Below are positions 1 to 7,555 of a stretch of DNA of 30,130 nt, in pieces (the first letter of the stretch is position 1; each line of letters opens with the position of its first letter). The notes beneath the pieces are model-generated. The model saw only the letters and a list, made by a program, of their open reading frames with translations. It was not told the origin of the DNA and ran no database searches. Source of the stretch: Bdellovibrionaceae bacterium UBA2339 (GTDB taxonomy: Bacteria; Bdellovibrionota; Bdellovibrionia; Bdellovibrionales; JAMPXM01); the NCBI GenBank assembly GCA_002344785.1, contig DDUL01000059.1, forward strand, positions 1 through 30,130, in the 5' to 3' direction. The translations under genes were made by a program, and so were the position numbers.

Positions 1-2210
1 AGGTCGGGTCGCGCCTTTCGGCGGCGACAATACGCGAGGATTTGCAGGCTTTGTTCAAGACCGGCTTTTTCTATGACGTTCGTGTCGAACAAGAAAATGT
101 CGAAGGCGGCATCAAACTCATCTTACAGGTGGTCGAAAAGCCGGCGATTGCCGAAGTGGTGTTTCGCGGTCCTTCGGAAGTGAGTGCGGACGATGTGCGC
201 ACAGCGGCTGGGATCAAAGCTTTTGAAATTCTCAACATGCAGAAGATCCGTGAAGCCGTGGAGAAGGTGCAGAAGCTCTATGAAGACAAGGGCTTCTTTT
301 TGGCGCGCGTGAATTCCAAGATCGAGTCCGCGGGTGTCGACGCCCGTGGTGACGAAGCCGTCAAACTGATTTTTGAAATCGAAGAGAATGAGAAAGTGAA
401 AGTGAAGCGAATCTCAATTCTCGGCAACAAGGCGCTGACCGATGGGCGCATCAAGTCCGCACTCGCCACGCAAGAAGGCGGTTTCTTCTCCTTCATCTCT
501 TCGTCGGGAAGTTACAAGCAAGATGCCTTTGATCGCGACGTGCAGGTCATCAACTATCTGTATTTTAGCGAAGGCTATGTGCAGGTGAAGGTGGATCGTC
601 CGCAAGTGTATGTGACACCGGACAAGAAGGGCATTTACATCACCATTCGCGTGGAAGAGGGCGAGCGCTTCAAAGTGGGCGCCGTCGACTTTGCCGGCGA
701 CATTTTGTTTCCGCGATCCGAATTGGATGAGTCGATCGAGATCGACGGCAAAGAGTGGTATGAGCACGAAGCTTTGCTGAAGGACATCCGCACTTTGCAG
801 GCGAAGTATGGCGACCTTGGTTATGCGTATGCGAACGTGATCCCGCGCACGCGCTATCGCGAAAAAGACCGAGAGATCGATCTGACGTTTGAGATCGATA
901 AGGGAAATAAAGTTTATTTCGGACGCATCAATGTGGTGGGAAACACCAAGACCCGCGACAAAGTGGTTCGCCGTGAGTTGTTGATTCGCGAAGGTGAACT
1001 TTACAACGAAACTCGTCGTCGCGAGTCGCTCGATAACGTCAAGCGCTTAGGTTATTTCGATGAAGTGAACTTCAATGCGTCGACGCCGACCGAGAATCAG
1101 GACTTGATGAATCTCGACGTGGTGGTCAAAGAGCGTAACACCGGTTCCATTCAGATCGGCGCGGGTTACTCGACGTATTCGCAGTTCATCTTTAATGGTT
1201 CGGTGAACCAGATTAACCTCTTTGGTCGCGGTCAGAAGCTCGGCATCTCCATCGATTTGTCGCGCAATCAATCTTTGTTTAACCTGAATTTCACCGAGCC
1301 GTATTTCTACGATACGGATTGGTCGGTGGGCGTGGACGCCTATCAGTCCAAGCGATCGACCACAGAATACGAAGAAACCAAAAAGGGTGGTGCGCTTCGC
1401 GTGGGTTATCCGATCACGCGCTTCCTCAGAAGTTTCTTGCGCTACAAGTTGGATCACACGGAAATCGGTTTGGACTCGCGCTTTGGTGATCCGGACCTTT
1501 TCCCTGTTCCCACGGATACCAACCCTAATCCGCAAGGTAATCCCAACGGCTTGACCTCGTCGGCCACCATCACTTTGGAGTACGACGAACGCAACGACAG
1601 GTTCTCGCCGACCAAGGGTTTGTACGGATCTTTGTCGCTCGAGTACGCGGGACTGGGCGGTGAAAAGCGCTACACCAAGGGTTTTGCGACGGGGCGACTG
1701 TATGAAAAGCTCTTTTGGGAAGTGGTGTTCCGCAACAACCTGACCTATGGCTTCATTCGCTCCAACGAGCCCGGCAAAGAGCCGCCGTTCAACGAATTGT
1801 TCTTGTTGGGTGGCGCCAATAGCTTGCGCGGCTACGATTGGTATTCGATCGGTCGACGAAAGCGCTCGCAGAAGATCTACAATGATTCGATCACGGCGGG
1901 ATTCTCGCCGGCAGCGGCTGAGTTGCGGGCGTTGCGTCCATTCGGTGGCACTCAGCAGTTCTACTACAACGCTGAACTTGAATTCCCGTTGATTCAAGAG
2001 GCGGGCATCAAGGGCGTGTTCTTCTATGACATCGGTAATGCCGACGACATTCTCACGCTGTCTGAGTATCGAAGTAACGTGGGCTTTGGCTTCAGATGGT
2101 TCTCTCCGATCGGACCGTTGCGGTTTGAGTGGGGCTTCCCGTTGGAAAGAAAGCCTGAGCTTGATGAGCGCGCGGTGACCTTCCAGTTCGCGATCGGTTC
2201 GCCGTTCTAG
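1..2210 (+). CDS. bamA: Outer membrane protein assembly factor BamA (5' partial)
   Basis: This is the central Omp85 component of the BAM complex, which folds and inserts beta-barrel proteins into the outer membrane. The reading frame is open from base 3, before any start codon, so the N-terminus (signal peptide and part of POTRA1) lies outside the window; about 735 residues are visible. The N-terminal half shows successive POTRA-type repeats, each ending in a hydrophobic strand followed by G-N or G-rich turns (for example ISILGNKAL and INVVGNTKT). The C-terminal half is an Omp85 barrel with the loop-6 signature as SLRGY (near 1825-1840). The protein ends in Phe, as expected for the beta-signal of barrel proteins. 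ompH/skp follows about 100 bases downstream, the classical arrangement. Confidence 0.96.
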   Translation, partial: VGSRLSAATIREDLQALFKTGFFYDVRVEQENVEGGIKLILQVVEKPAIAEVVFRGPSEVSADDVRTAAGIKAFEILNMQKIREAVEKVQKLYEDKGFFLARVNSKIESAGVDARGDEAVKLIFEIEENEKVKVKRISILGNKALTDGRIKSALATQEGGFFSFISSSGSYKQDAFDRDVQVINYLYFSEGYVQVKVDRPQVYVTPDKKGIYITIRVEEGERFKVGAVDFAGDILFPRSELDESIEIDGKEWYEHEALLKDIRTLQAKYGDLGYAYANVIPRTRYREKDREIDLTFEIDKGNKVYFGRINVVGNTKTRDKVVRRELLIREGELYNETRRRESLDNVKRLGYFDEVNFNASTPTENQDLMNLDVVVKERNTGSIQIGAGYSTYSQFIFNGSVNQINLFGRGQKLGISIDLSRNQSLFNLNFTEPYFYDTDWSVGVDAYQSKRSTTEYEETKKGGALRVGYPITRFLRSFLRYKLDHTEIGLDSRFGDPDLFPVPTDTNPNPQGNPNGLTSSATITLEYDERNDRFSPTKGLYGSLSLEYAGLGGEKRYTKGFATGRLYEKLFWEVVFRNNLTYGFIRSNEPGKEPPFNELFLLGGANSLRGYDWYSIGRRKRSQKIYNDSITAGFSPAAAELRALRPFGGTQQFYYNAELEFPLIQEAGIKGVFFYDIGNADDILTLSEYRSNVGFGFRWFSPIGPLRFEWGFPLERKPELDERAVTFQFAIGSPF

Positions 2211-2275
2211 AGAGTTGAAGTGGGCGTTGGTAGGTTTTGAGTGTTTGAAATTGGATTGAGTTAAGAAACGAAATC

Positions 2276-2291
2276 GCACCTTTTAGGGTGC
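2276..2291 (+). promoter_or_regulatory. Small hairpin in the bamA-skp spacer
   Basis: GCACC and GGTGC pair around a 6-base loop just upstream of the skp ribosome binding site (AAAGGAG, 2298-2304). It could modulate processing or translation between bamA and skp. The stem is only 5 bp, so chance is possible. Confidence 0.25.
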
Positions 2292-2312
2292 ATCATTAAA
2301 GGAGTGGTGAGT

Positions 2313-2828
2313 ATGCGTTGGAACAAAGGCGTGTTGGCGGTTTTGACGGCGATGGCGATGACTTGGACAGGCGCGGCCCACGCGGACGGTAAGATCGCCG
2401 TGCTGGATATTGAGAAAGCCATTCAGGCGACCTCGGCCGGCAAAAAGATGAAGAGCGAACTGCAGTCAGAGTTCGAAAAGAAGAAGACTGAGTTTCAAAA
2501 GCGCGAAGCTGACTTGAAGAAGATGTTCGAGGATCTGGAAAAAAAGAAAGTCGCTTTGTCGGATGAAGTTCGCGGCAAAAAAACCCAGGAGCTGCAAGCT
2601 GAGCAGTTCAAGTTCCAGCGTGACGTTGCCGAAAGCCAAGCGGCGATTCAGAAGCGCGAGAAGGATATGCTCGAGCCGATCGCGAAGAAGATGGAAGAGA
2701 TCATCGATCAAGTCGGAAAAAAGGGCGGCTATTCGGCAGTCTTGGATAAGCGCGCGACTTTGTGGACATCGAATGCTGTCGACATCACCGACGATGTGGT
2801 CAAAGCCTACGAAGGCGCAAAGAAGTAA
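2313..2828 (+). CDS. skp: Periplasmic chaperone OmpH/Skp
   Basis: This is a periplasmic holdase that binds unfolded outer-membrane proteins and delivers them to BamA, which is encoded directly upstream. The product is 171 residues, a normal Skp length. It begins with a Sec signal peptide (MRWNKG, then a hydrophobic core) that should be cut after AHA, around residue 25. The short hydrophobic strand GKIAVLDIEKA is typical of the Skp body. A long, highly charged helical stretch rich in Lys, Glu and Gln (about residues 50-125) forms the coiled-coil tentacle, and the chain returns to a body strand near YSAVLDK. I chose ATG 2313 because AAAGGAG (2298-2304) sits 8 bases upstream; the in-frame GTG codons at 2304 and 2307 overlap or abut that site. 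Confidence 0.93.
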   Translation: MRWNKGVLAVLTAMAMTWTGAAHADGKIAVLDIEKAIQATSAGKKMKSELQSEFEKKKTEFQKREADLKKMFEDLEKKKVALSDEVRGKKTQELQAEQFKFQRDVAESQAAIQKREKDMLEPIAKKMEEIIDQVGKKGGYSAVLDKRATLWTSNAVDITDDVVKAYEGAKK

Positions 2829-2879
2829 GTTGGAGCTGTGGAACCGCAGAGCCTGAGCAATAGCCCAGGTTCTGTGGCG

Positions 2880-2897
2880 AGGCCGCCTCGGCGGCCT
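2880..2897 (+). terminator. GC-rich hairpin between skp and fabZ
   Basis: AGGCCGCC and GGCGGCCT form a perfect inverted repeat around TC (in practice a 7-bp stem with a CTCG loop). It is followed by GTTTA rather than a real T-run. It may be a weak terminator, an attenuator or an mRNA-stabilising hairpin; it sits 22 bases before the fabZ start. Confidence 0.4.
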
Positions 2898-2919
2898 GTT
2901 TAGCTTGGGGAGTGAGTTC

Positions 2920-3429
2920 ATGACTTCGTCCAGCGGTTCAATGAAAGAGAAAGCTTCGGTCGTTCATTCGGTCGTCTACGATGCCGCGACCATCCAACGG
3001 TTGCTGCCGCATCGTTTTCCATTCCTGCTGGTGGATCGAGTTTTGACATTGCAGCGCGGGCCGGATCCCAAAAATCATGTGGGCACCAAGTGCCGCGTGC
3101 TCAAGAACCTCACCCTCAATGAACCATTTTTTCCCGGACACTTTCCACATCGGCCTGTCATGCCCGGTGTCTTGCAGATCGAAGCCATGGCACAGGCGGC
3201 TTGCCTCGCTGTGGTGGACCCCAAGGGCCACGAAGTGGATGTGGCCATTGCAGGTGTGAATGATGCTCGATTTCGACGGCCGGTCATTCCCGGCGATCAG
3301 TTGATCATTGATGTCGAGATCACTCGTGATCGAGGGCAACTCATGGTGATGAAATGTCAGTGCAGCGTCGATGGCGAATTGGCCTCGGAAGCTGAGCTCA
3401 TTGCCAAAGTCTTTCCGAAACAATCTTAG
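2920..3429 (+). CDS. fabZ: (3R)-hydroxyacyl-ACP dehydratase FabZ
   Basis: FabZ dehydrates (3R)-hydroxyacyl-ACP to trans-2-enoyl-ACP in fatty-acid elongation, and competes with LpxA for hydroxymyristoyl-type ACP, which explains its usual place beside lpxA. The hotdog-fold signatures are clear: LPHRFPFLLVDRV near the N-terminus, then the catalytic region FFPGHFPHRPVMPG with its active-site His, and IEAMAQAA with the catalytic Glu. ATG 2920 follows GGGGAG (2907-2912) at good spacing. It gives 169 residues, somewhat longer than the usual ~150 because of a Ser-rich N-terminal extension; ATG 2941 is an alternative start. lpxD, commonly between skp and fabZ in proteobacteria, is not present. Confidence 0.96.
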   Translation: MTSSSGSMKEKASVVHSVVYDAATIQRLLPHRFPFLLVDRVLTLQRGPDPKNHVGTKCRVLKNLTLNEPFFPGHFPHRPVMPGVLQIEAMAQAACLAVVDPKGHEVDVAIAGVNDARFRRPVIPGDQLIIDVEITRDRGQLMVMKCQCSVDGELASEAELIAKVFPKQS

Positions 3430-3443
3430 CAACGGCGGCAGAT

Positions 3444-4229
3444 ATGGCACGCATTCATCCCAGCAGTGTGGTTTCGAAAGAAGCGGAATTGGCCGACGAT
3501 GTGGTGGTCGGTCCGTTTTGTATTATCACCGGCAAAGTCCGCTTGGGCTCTGGTTGTGTCTTAGAGTCGCATGTCTCCATGGGCAACGAGTGGGGCGTCG
3601 TCGAAGTCGGCGAACGCAATCGCTTTGCAGCCGGCGCGGCGATTGGTGGACCGCCTCAAGATTTGTCCTATAGGGGCGAGCCCACGCGCGTGAGTATGGG
3701 GAACGACAACGTCGTTCGTGAAGCTGTGACGATCAATTGCGGCACGGCAAAAGGCGGCGGCGTCACCCGCGTCGGCAATAATTGTTTGATCATGGCCTAT
3801 TCGCACCTGGCGCATGATTGTCAGATCGGCAATCACGTTGTGATCGCGAATGTCACGCAGCTCGCGGGGCATGTGATCTTTGAAGATCATGTGAAAGTGG
3901 GCGGCATTTGCGCCTTTAATCAGTACGTGAAGGTCGGGCAATACGCCTTCATTGCTGGGGACTCGGCCGTTAACAAAGACATTCTACCGTTCACGATCGC
4001 GCAGGGTAAGTACGCTGTCATGCGAGCCGCGAACAAAATCGGCATGGAAAGGTCAGGCTTCGACAAAGAGTCGGTCGAAGCCATTGCGCGTGCCACCCGC
4101 ATCATCACTAAGGGTGGGGGCACGGTGGAAGAAGCGATCGCTCGCATTCGGCAGGAGTGTCCTCCGTGTGCGGCTTTGGACGCGTTCATTAAATTTGCGA
4201 CGGAATCCAGTCGAGGCTTGGCCTTGTAG
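3444..4229 (+). CDS. lpxA: UDP-N-acetylglucosamine (or amino analogue) O-/N-acyltransferase LpxA
   Basis: LpxA transfers a 3-hydroxyacyl chain from ACP to the 3-position of UDP-GlcNAc, the first step of lipid A synthesis, in the cytoplasm. The 261-residue length is standard. The N-terminal two thirds is a left-handed beta-helix made of hexapeptide repeats (for example IGNHVV, VKVGGI). The catalytic His is in SHLAHDC (residue 124, matching E. coli His125), and His121 and His143 are also kept. The position matching E. coli His160 is Asn159. Gly172 matches E. coli Gly173, the acyl-chain ruler. A helical C-terminal domain follows. The gene begins 14 bases after the fabZ stop. A downstream Gfo/Idh oxidoreductase raises the possibility that the substrate is a 3-amino sugar nucleotide. 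Confidence 0.96.
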   Translation: MARIHPSSVVSKEAELADDVVVGPFCIITGKVRLGSGCVLESHVSMGNEWGVVEVGERNRFAAGAAIGGPPQDLSYRGEPTRVSMGNDNVVREAVTINCGTAKGGGVTRVGNNCLIMAYSHLAHDCQIGNHVVIANVTQLAGHVIFEDHVKVGGICAFNQYVKVGQYAFIAGDSAVNKDILPFTIAQGKYAVMRAANKIGMERSGFDKESVEAIARATRIITKGGGTVEEAIARIRQECPPCAALDAFIKFATESSRGLAL

Positions 4230-4244
4230 GTCAGTTTCGATTGA

Positions 4245-4291
4245 GCGCGAAGGTCGCGCGAGGTTCGCTTGATCTTCGAGCGAAGCGAAGA
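4245..4291 (+). other. Two successive small hairpins between lpxA and the oxidoreductase gene
   Basis: GCGCGA-AGG-TCGCGC (4245-4259) and TCTTCG-7 nt-CGAAGA (4273-4278 with 4286-4291) are both perfect 6-bp stems in the 97-base spacer. Neither is followed by a T-run. They may be mRNA-processing or stability elements; function is not shown. Confidence 0.3.
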
Positions 4292-4326
4292 GGGCTGAGA
4301 GTCTTGGCGATCATCACGGAGGGCTC

Positions 4327-5373
4327 ATGGCGACACAAAATGAAACAGGAAGTTCGAAAGTTCGCGTCGCCGGCGGTGGAGCGGCTCAGTTGAAAACAGC
4401 TGTTGTCGGCGTGGGCTACTTGGGGCGCTTTCATGCACAAAAGCACGCGGCCCTTGCGAAGTCCGGCGAAGTTGAGTTTCTTGGTGTCTTTGATGCGTCC
4501 AGCGAGCGCGCGCAAGTCGTGGCGACGGAGCTGGGTTCACGAAGCTTCGCTACCGTTCAAGATGTGATCAACGCGGGCGTGCAGGCCGTGACGATTGCGG
4601 CTTCCACGCAAGCGCACTACGAACTTACCAAAACTTTTTTGAGCGCCGGCGTGCACGTCAACGTTGAAAAGCCGATGACGGCGACTTTGGCGCAAGCTGA
4701 AGAAGTCGTGGCGCTGGCGAAAGCGCGCGGTCTTGTTCTGCAAGTCGGCCATGTCGAGCGCTTCAATCCTGCACTGATGGCGGCCAAAGAAAAGCTCCTC
4801 AAGCCTCTGTTTATCGAATGTCATCGACTCGCGCCGTTTAAGCCTCGTGGCGTCGATGTCGATGTGATTCTGGATTTGATGATTCATGATCTCGACGTGA
4901 TTCTTTCGCTCACGCGCTCAAAGGTGAAGTCGGTGTCGGCCGTCGGCACGCCTGTGTTGACCAAACTGGTCGATATCGCCAATGCGCGAATCGAGTTTGA
5001 GTCGGGCGCGATTGCCAATGTGACGGCCAGTCGGGTTTCGCAATCCGCGACACGCAAGTTTCGCGTCTTTCAACGTCAGCAATATCTTTCGATTGATTTC
5101 GGTTCCGGCGATGTGAATTTGACCACCAAGACGGCCGGCGAATGGCCGACGGACTTGAGTGCGGTCACTGACGCCAAAGAGCTGCCGCTTGAGTTTGAGC
5201 ATTGGAGTTTGGAAAAGGGCGATGCCCTGCTCAACGAGACCACGGCCTTCGTTCGCGCTTGCCGAGGCGAGACCCCTGTTGCGGTCAGTGGTGAGGATGG
5301 TCTTGAAGCGCTTCGCTTGGCGACGCGAATTCAAGAGGCTGTCGCCGAGCGACTTGGAGTCGTTGAACTGTGA
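4327..5373 (+). CDS. Gfo/Idh/MocA family NAD(P)-dependent oxidoreductase, GnnA-like by context
   Basis: This is a 348-residue sugar(-nucleotide) dehydrogenase. The Rossmann loop is VGVGYLGRFHAQK after a poorly conserved ~25-residue N-terminal tail. The family's EKP motif appears in NVEKPM. The catalytic/substrate region DLMIHDLDVIL contains the conserved His-Asp. The gene lies between lpxA and lpxB and overlaps lpxB by 4 bases. In Acidithiobacillus ferrooxidans, GnnA, encoded between lpxA and lpxB, oxidises the 3-hydroxyl of UDP-GlcNAc before transamination by GnnB, giving amide-linked lipid A. Context therefore suggests a GnnA role, but no GnnB aminotransferase is present here, and other deltaproteobacteria-like genomes also carry Gfo/Idh genes in lipid A loci. 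GGAGGG (4318-4323) lies close upstream of the ATG. Confidence 0.85.
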   Translation: MATQNETGSSKVRVAGGGAAQLKTAVVGVGYLGRFHAQKHAALAKSGEVEFLGVFDASSERAQVVATELGSRSFATVQDVINAGVQAVTIAASTQAHYELTKTFLSAGVHVNVEKPMTATLAQAEEVVALAKARGLVLQVGHVERFNPALMAAKEKLLKPLFIECHRLAPFKPRGVDVDVILDLMIHDLDVILSLTRSKVKSVSAVGTPVLTKLVDIANARIEFESGAIANVTASRVSQSATRKFRVFQRQQYLSIDFGSGDVNLTTKTAGEWPTDLSAVTDAKELPLEFEHWSLEKGDALLNETTAFVRACRGETPVAVSGEDGLEALRLATRIQEAVAERLGVVEL

Positions 5374-6554
5374 ACGGCGTGCCGCCTCCGAAAAAATCCC
5401 GCGTCATGATCATAGCCGGCGAGGCTTCATCCAGCCTGTATGCGCAGAGATTGCTGGAGTATTGGCGGGATCAAGGGCGGCAAATCGAGGCCTTCGGCAT
5501 TGGCTCGCGCTCTATGGAAGCCTTGGGCTTTCAATGTATTGGGCGAAGTGAAGAGCTGGCCGTCGTCGGCTTGGCCGAAGTGCTGCGGCACTTTCCTCTC
5601 ATTCGTCGGACGTATCATGCGCTCTTGGCAGAGTGCGATCGCGACCGACCCGACTTTGTCCTGCTGTTGGACTATCCCGACTTCAACTTGCGTTTGGCCG
5701 GCGATTTGAAAAAGCGCGGCATCAAAGTCATCTATTATATCTCTCCTCAAGTCTGGGCTTGGCGGCAAAGTCGCGTGAAGCACATTCGAAAAGTCGTCGA
5801 TCGCATGTTGGTCTTGTTCCCCTTTGAGGTGGATTTCTATCGAGGTCACAATGTCGACGCTCGCTTTGTCGGACATCCCTTGCTGGACGAATTGAGTCAG
5901 TTCCCTTGGTCGCCGGAAAAGCTGCGACTTGAGCGCGAGAGATGTGGCTTGGGCCGGAGTGAATCGGGCGAATTGAAGGTGCTCGGGCTGATGCCGGGAT
6001 CGCGCGAGAGTGAATTGCGGCATCATTTGCGCGCGCAAATCCAGGCCGCCGAACTTTTCATCGCGGCTCATCCTGAGTGGCGAGTGGCGCTTCTCTGCGC
6101 GCCGACGATTGAGCGGGAGCGGTTGGCGCAGGAGATTGCCAGCGCGCGAATTCCAATTCAGATTCTCAAACAAGAACCCTTTGCGATGATCTCGCTTTGT
6201 GACTCGGTTCTGGTCGCTTCCGGCACGGCCACACTGATGGTCGGCTTGATGCAAAAGCCCATGGTGATCATGTATCGGATGAACCCGCTGACCGCGTGGC
6301 TGGCCAAGCGCTTAGTTCGCTCGACGCGATTCTTTGGCATGTCGAATTTGATTCTGAACGACATGGTTTCCGTGGAGTTGTTTCAAGATGAGGCCAATCC
6401 GAAACGTATGGCGGGCGAATTGAGTCGACTGGTTTCACCGCAAGCATATCAACATCAATCTCAACAGTTGGGTGAAATTCAAAAGCGATTGGGATCAAAG
6501 GGTGCGACTCAGCGAGTGGCGGCTGAATTGGAAGAGTTTTTCCGGAAGTCTTAA
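5370..6554 (+). CDS. lpxB: Lipid-A-disaccharide synthase LpxB
   Basis: LpxB is a family 19 glycosyltransferase that joins UDP-2,3-diacylglucosamine to lipid X, making the beta-1,6 disaccharide of lipid A at the inner face of the cytoplasmic membrane. The 394-residue length and family signatures are clear: the N-terminal AGEAS, SEELAVVGLAEVL, LDYPDFNLRLA (with the conserved Asp), ISPQVWAWR, FVGHPLLDE, LMPGSRESE, and the late VASGTATLMVGL. The usual G-D pair after AGEAS is S-S here (GEASSSLYAQ). The start is GTG 5370, embedded in the oxidoreductase stop (GTGA, 4-base overlap), implying translational coupling. Confidence 0.96.
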   Translation: MNGVPPPKKSRVMIIAGEASSSLYAQRLLEYWRDQGRQIEAFGIGSRSMEALGFQCIGRSEELAVVGLAEVLRHFPLIRRTYHALLAECDRDRPDFVLLLDYPDFNLRLAGDLKKRGIKVIYYISPQVWAWRQSRVKHIRKVVDRMLVLFPFEVDFYRGHNVDARFVGHPLLDELSQFPWSPEKLRLERERCGLGRSESGELKVLGLMPGSRESELRHHLRAQIQAAELFIAAHPEWRVALLCAPTIERERLAQEIASARIPIQILKQEPFAMISLCDSVLVASGTATLMVGLMQKPMVIMYRMNPLTAWLAKRLVRSTRFFGMSNLILNDMVSVELFQDEANPKRMAGELSRLVSPQAYQHQSQQLGEIQKRLGSKGATQRVAAELEEFFRKS

Positions 6555-6559
6555 GTGAC

Positions 6560-7555
6560 ATGACGATCGGTGAGGTTGAATCCGTGGATTGGGGACGTGG
6601 GTATTTGCAAATCATGAATTGGCGAGCCAAGGCCTATCAAGGTCAATGGCCCGGCTTTCATTCGACGCGCGTCCCGCACTGCAAAGTGGTCTCGATCGGC
6701 AACTTAACCACGGGAGGCACGGGCAAGACGCCGGTGACTTTGAGTTTGGCCAGGCGCTGGTCAGATCGCGCGAGCGTTGGCATCGCCAGTCGAGGCTATG
6801 GTCGCAGCTCGCGTGGCGTGCAAGACGTCTCGCTGACCATTGAGCAACCTGAGCGTGAGTTTGGCGATGAGCCTTGCATGTATGTGCGCGAGCTGGCCTT
6901 GCCGGTGACGGTCGCCAACTCACGTGTGGCCGCCGTCGAACGTCTTGTCGAGCGCGGCGTGAATCTGGTGCTGGCCGACGATGCGTTTCAACATCTCGCC
7001 TTGGCTCGAGATGTGGATTTGGTGCTGCTCGATGCGACGACTCCGGATCTGCATTGGCGAGGCTTACCTAGCGGCCGCATGCGCGAAGGCTGGTCCGCGC
7101 TTTCGCGCGCAAGTTTTGTGCTGGTCACCAAGGTGGATCAAGCGGGCGAAGACCGTGCTGAGGCGCTGGCTCGTCGAGCTTCGGATTGGTTGCCTCGCGA
7201 GCGCGTGCAGATTTGGGAGCAAGAGCTGGTGTTGCCGCGCTATCAAGACGAGGTTTTGCTGGTGAGCGGAATTGCGAGGCCCGAGCTTTTTGAGAAAATG
7301 ATGCAAGCGCATGGCCTTAAAGTGCGACGTCACTTTCGCTTCAAAGATCATCACTCTTACAGTTCTTCGCATCTCGCTGAGATTCGAAACTTTGCGATCG
7401 CCTCGGGGATTCAGCGCGTGGTCACAACAAGTAAAGACTATTACAAACTCTTGCCCGCGCTCGGAGACTTAGGCCTGGTCGCCGCCCAAGTGCAGGCGGT
7501 GCCGCGATTGTCGACTTCATTGCAGGACTTGGATCAATATGTCTTCGGCGCTTAA
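6560..7555 (+). CDS. lpxK: Tetraacyldisaccharide 4'-kinase LpxK
   Basis: LpxK phosphorylates the 4' position of the lipid A disaccharide made by LpxB. The protein is 331 residues. Its Walker A loop is GNLTTGGTGKTP (about residues 46-57), followed by DDAFQHLALARD, the conserved D-D-x-x-Q-H segment, and FKDHHSYS, which carries the catalytic-region His pair. The N-terminus is short and polar: the membrane-anchoring hydrophobic helix usual for LpxK is barely visible, even from the earliest ATG at 6560. ATG 6614 (MNWRAKAYQG) would be an alternative start. The gene starts 5 bases after lpxB and overlaps the next gene by 17 bases. Confidence 0.94.
   Translation: MTIGEVESVDWGRGYLQIMNWRAKAYQGQWPGFHSTRVPHCKVVSIGNLTTGGTGKTPVTLSLARRWSDRASVGIASRGYGRSSRGVQDVSLTIEQPEREFGDEPCMYVRELALPVTVANSRVAAVERLVERGVNLVLADDAFQHLALARDVDLVLLDATTPDLHWRGLPSGRMREGWSALSRASFVLVTKVDQAGEDRAEALARRASDWLPRERVQIWEQELVLPRYQDEVLLVSGIARPELFEKMMQAHGLKVRRHFRFKDHHSYSSSHLAEIRNFAIASGIQRVVTTSKDYYKLLPALGDLGLVAAQVQAVPRLSTSLQDLDQYVFGA

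Noticed and set aside
1047..2279. 410-codon open frame on the - strand across bamA
   Set aside because: It lies antisense to an unmistakable bamA, has no recognisable domain and is explained by the codon bias of the + strand gene.
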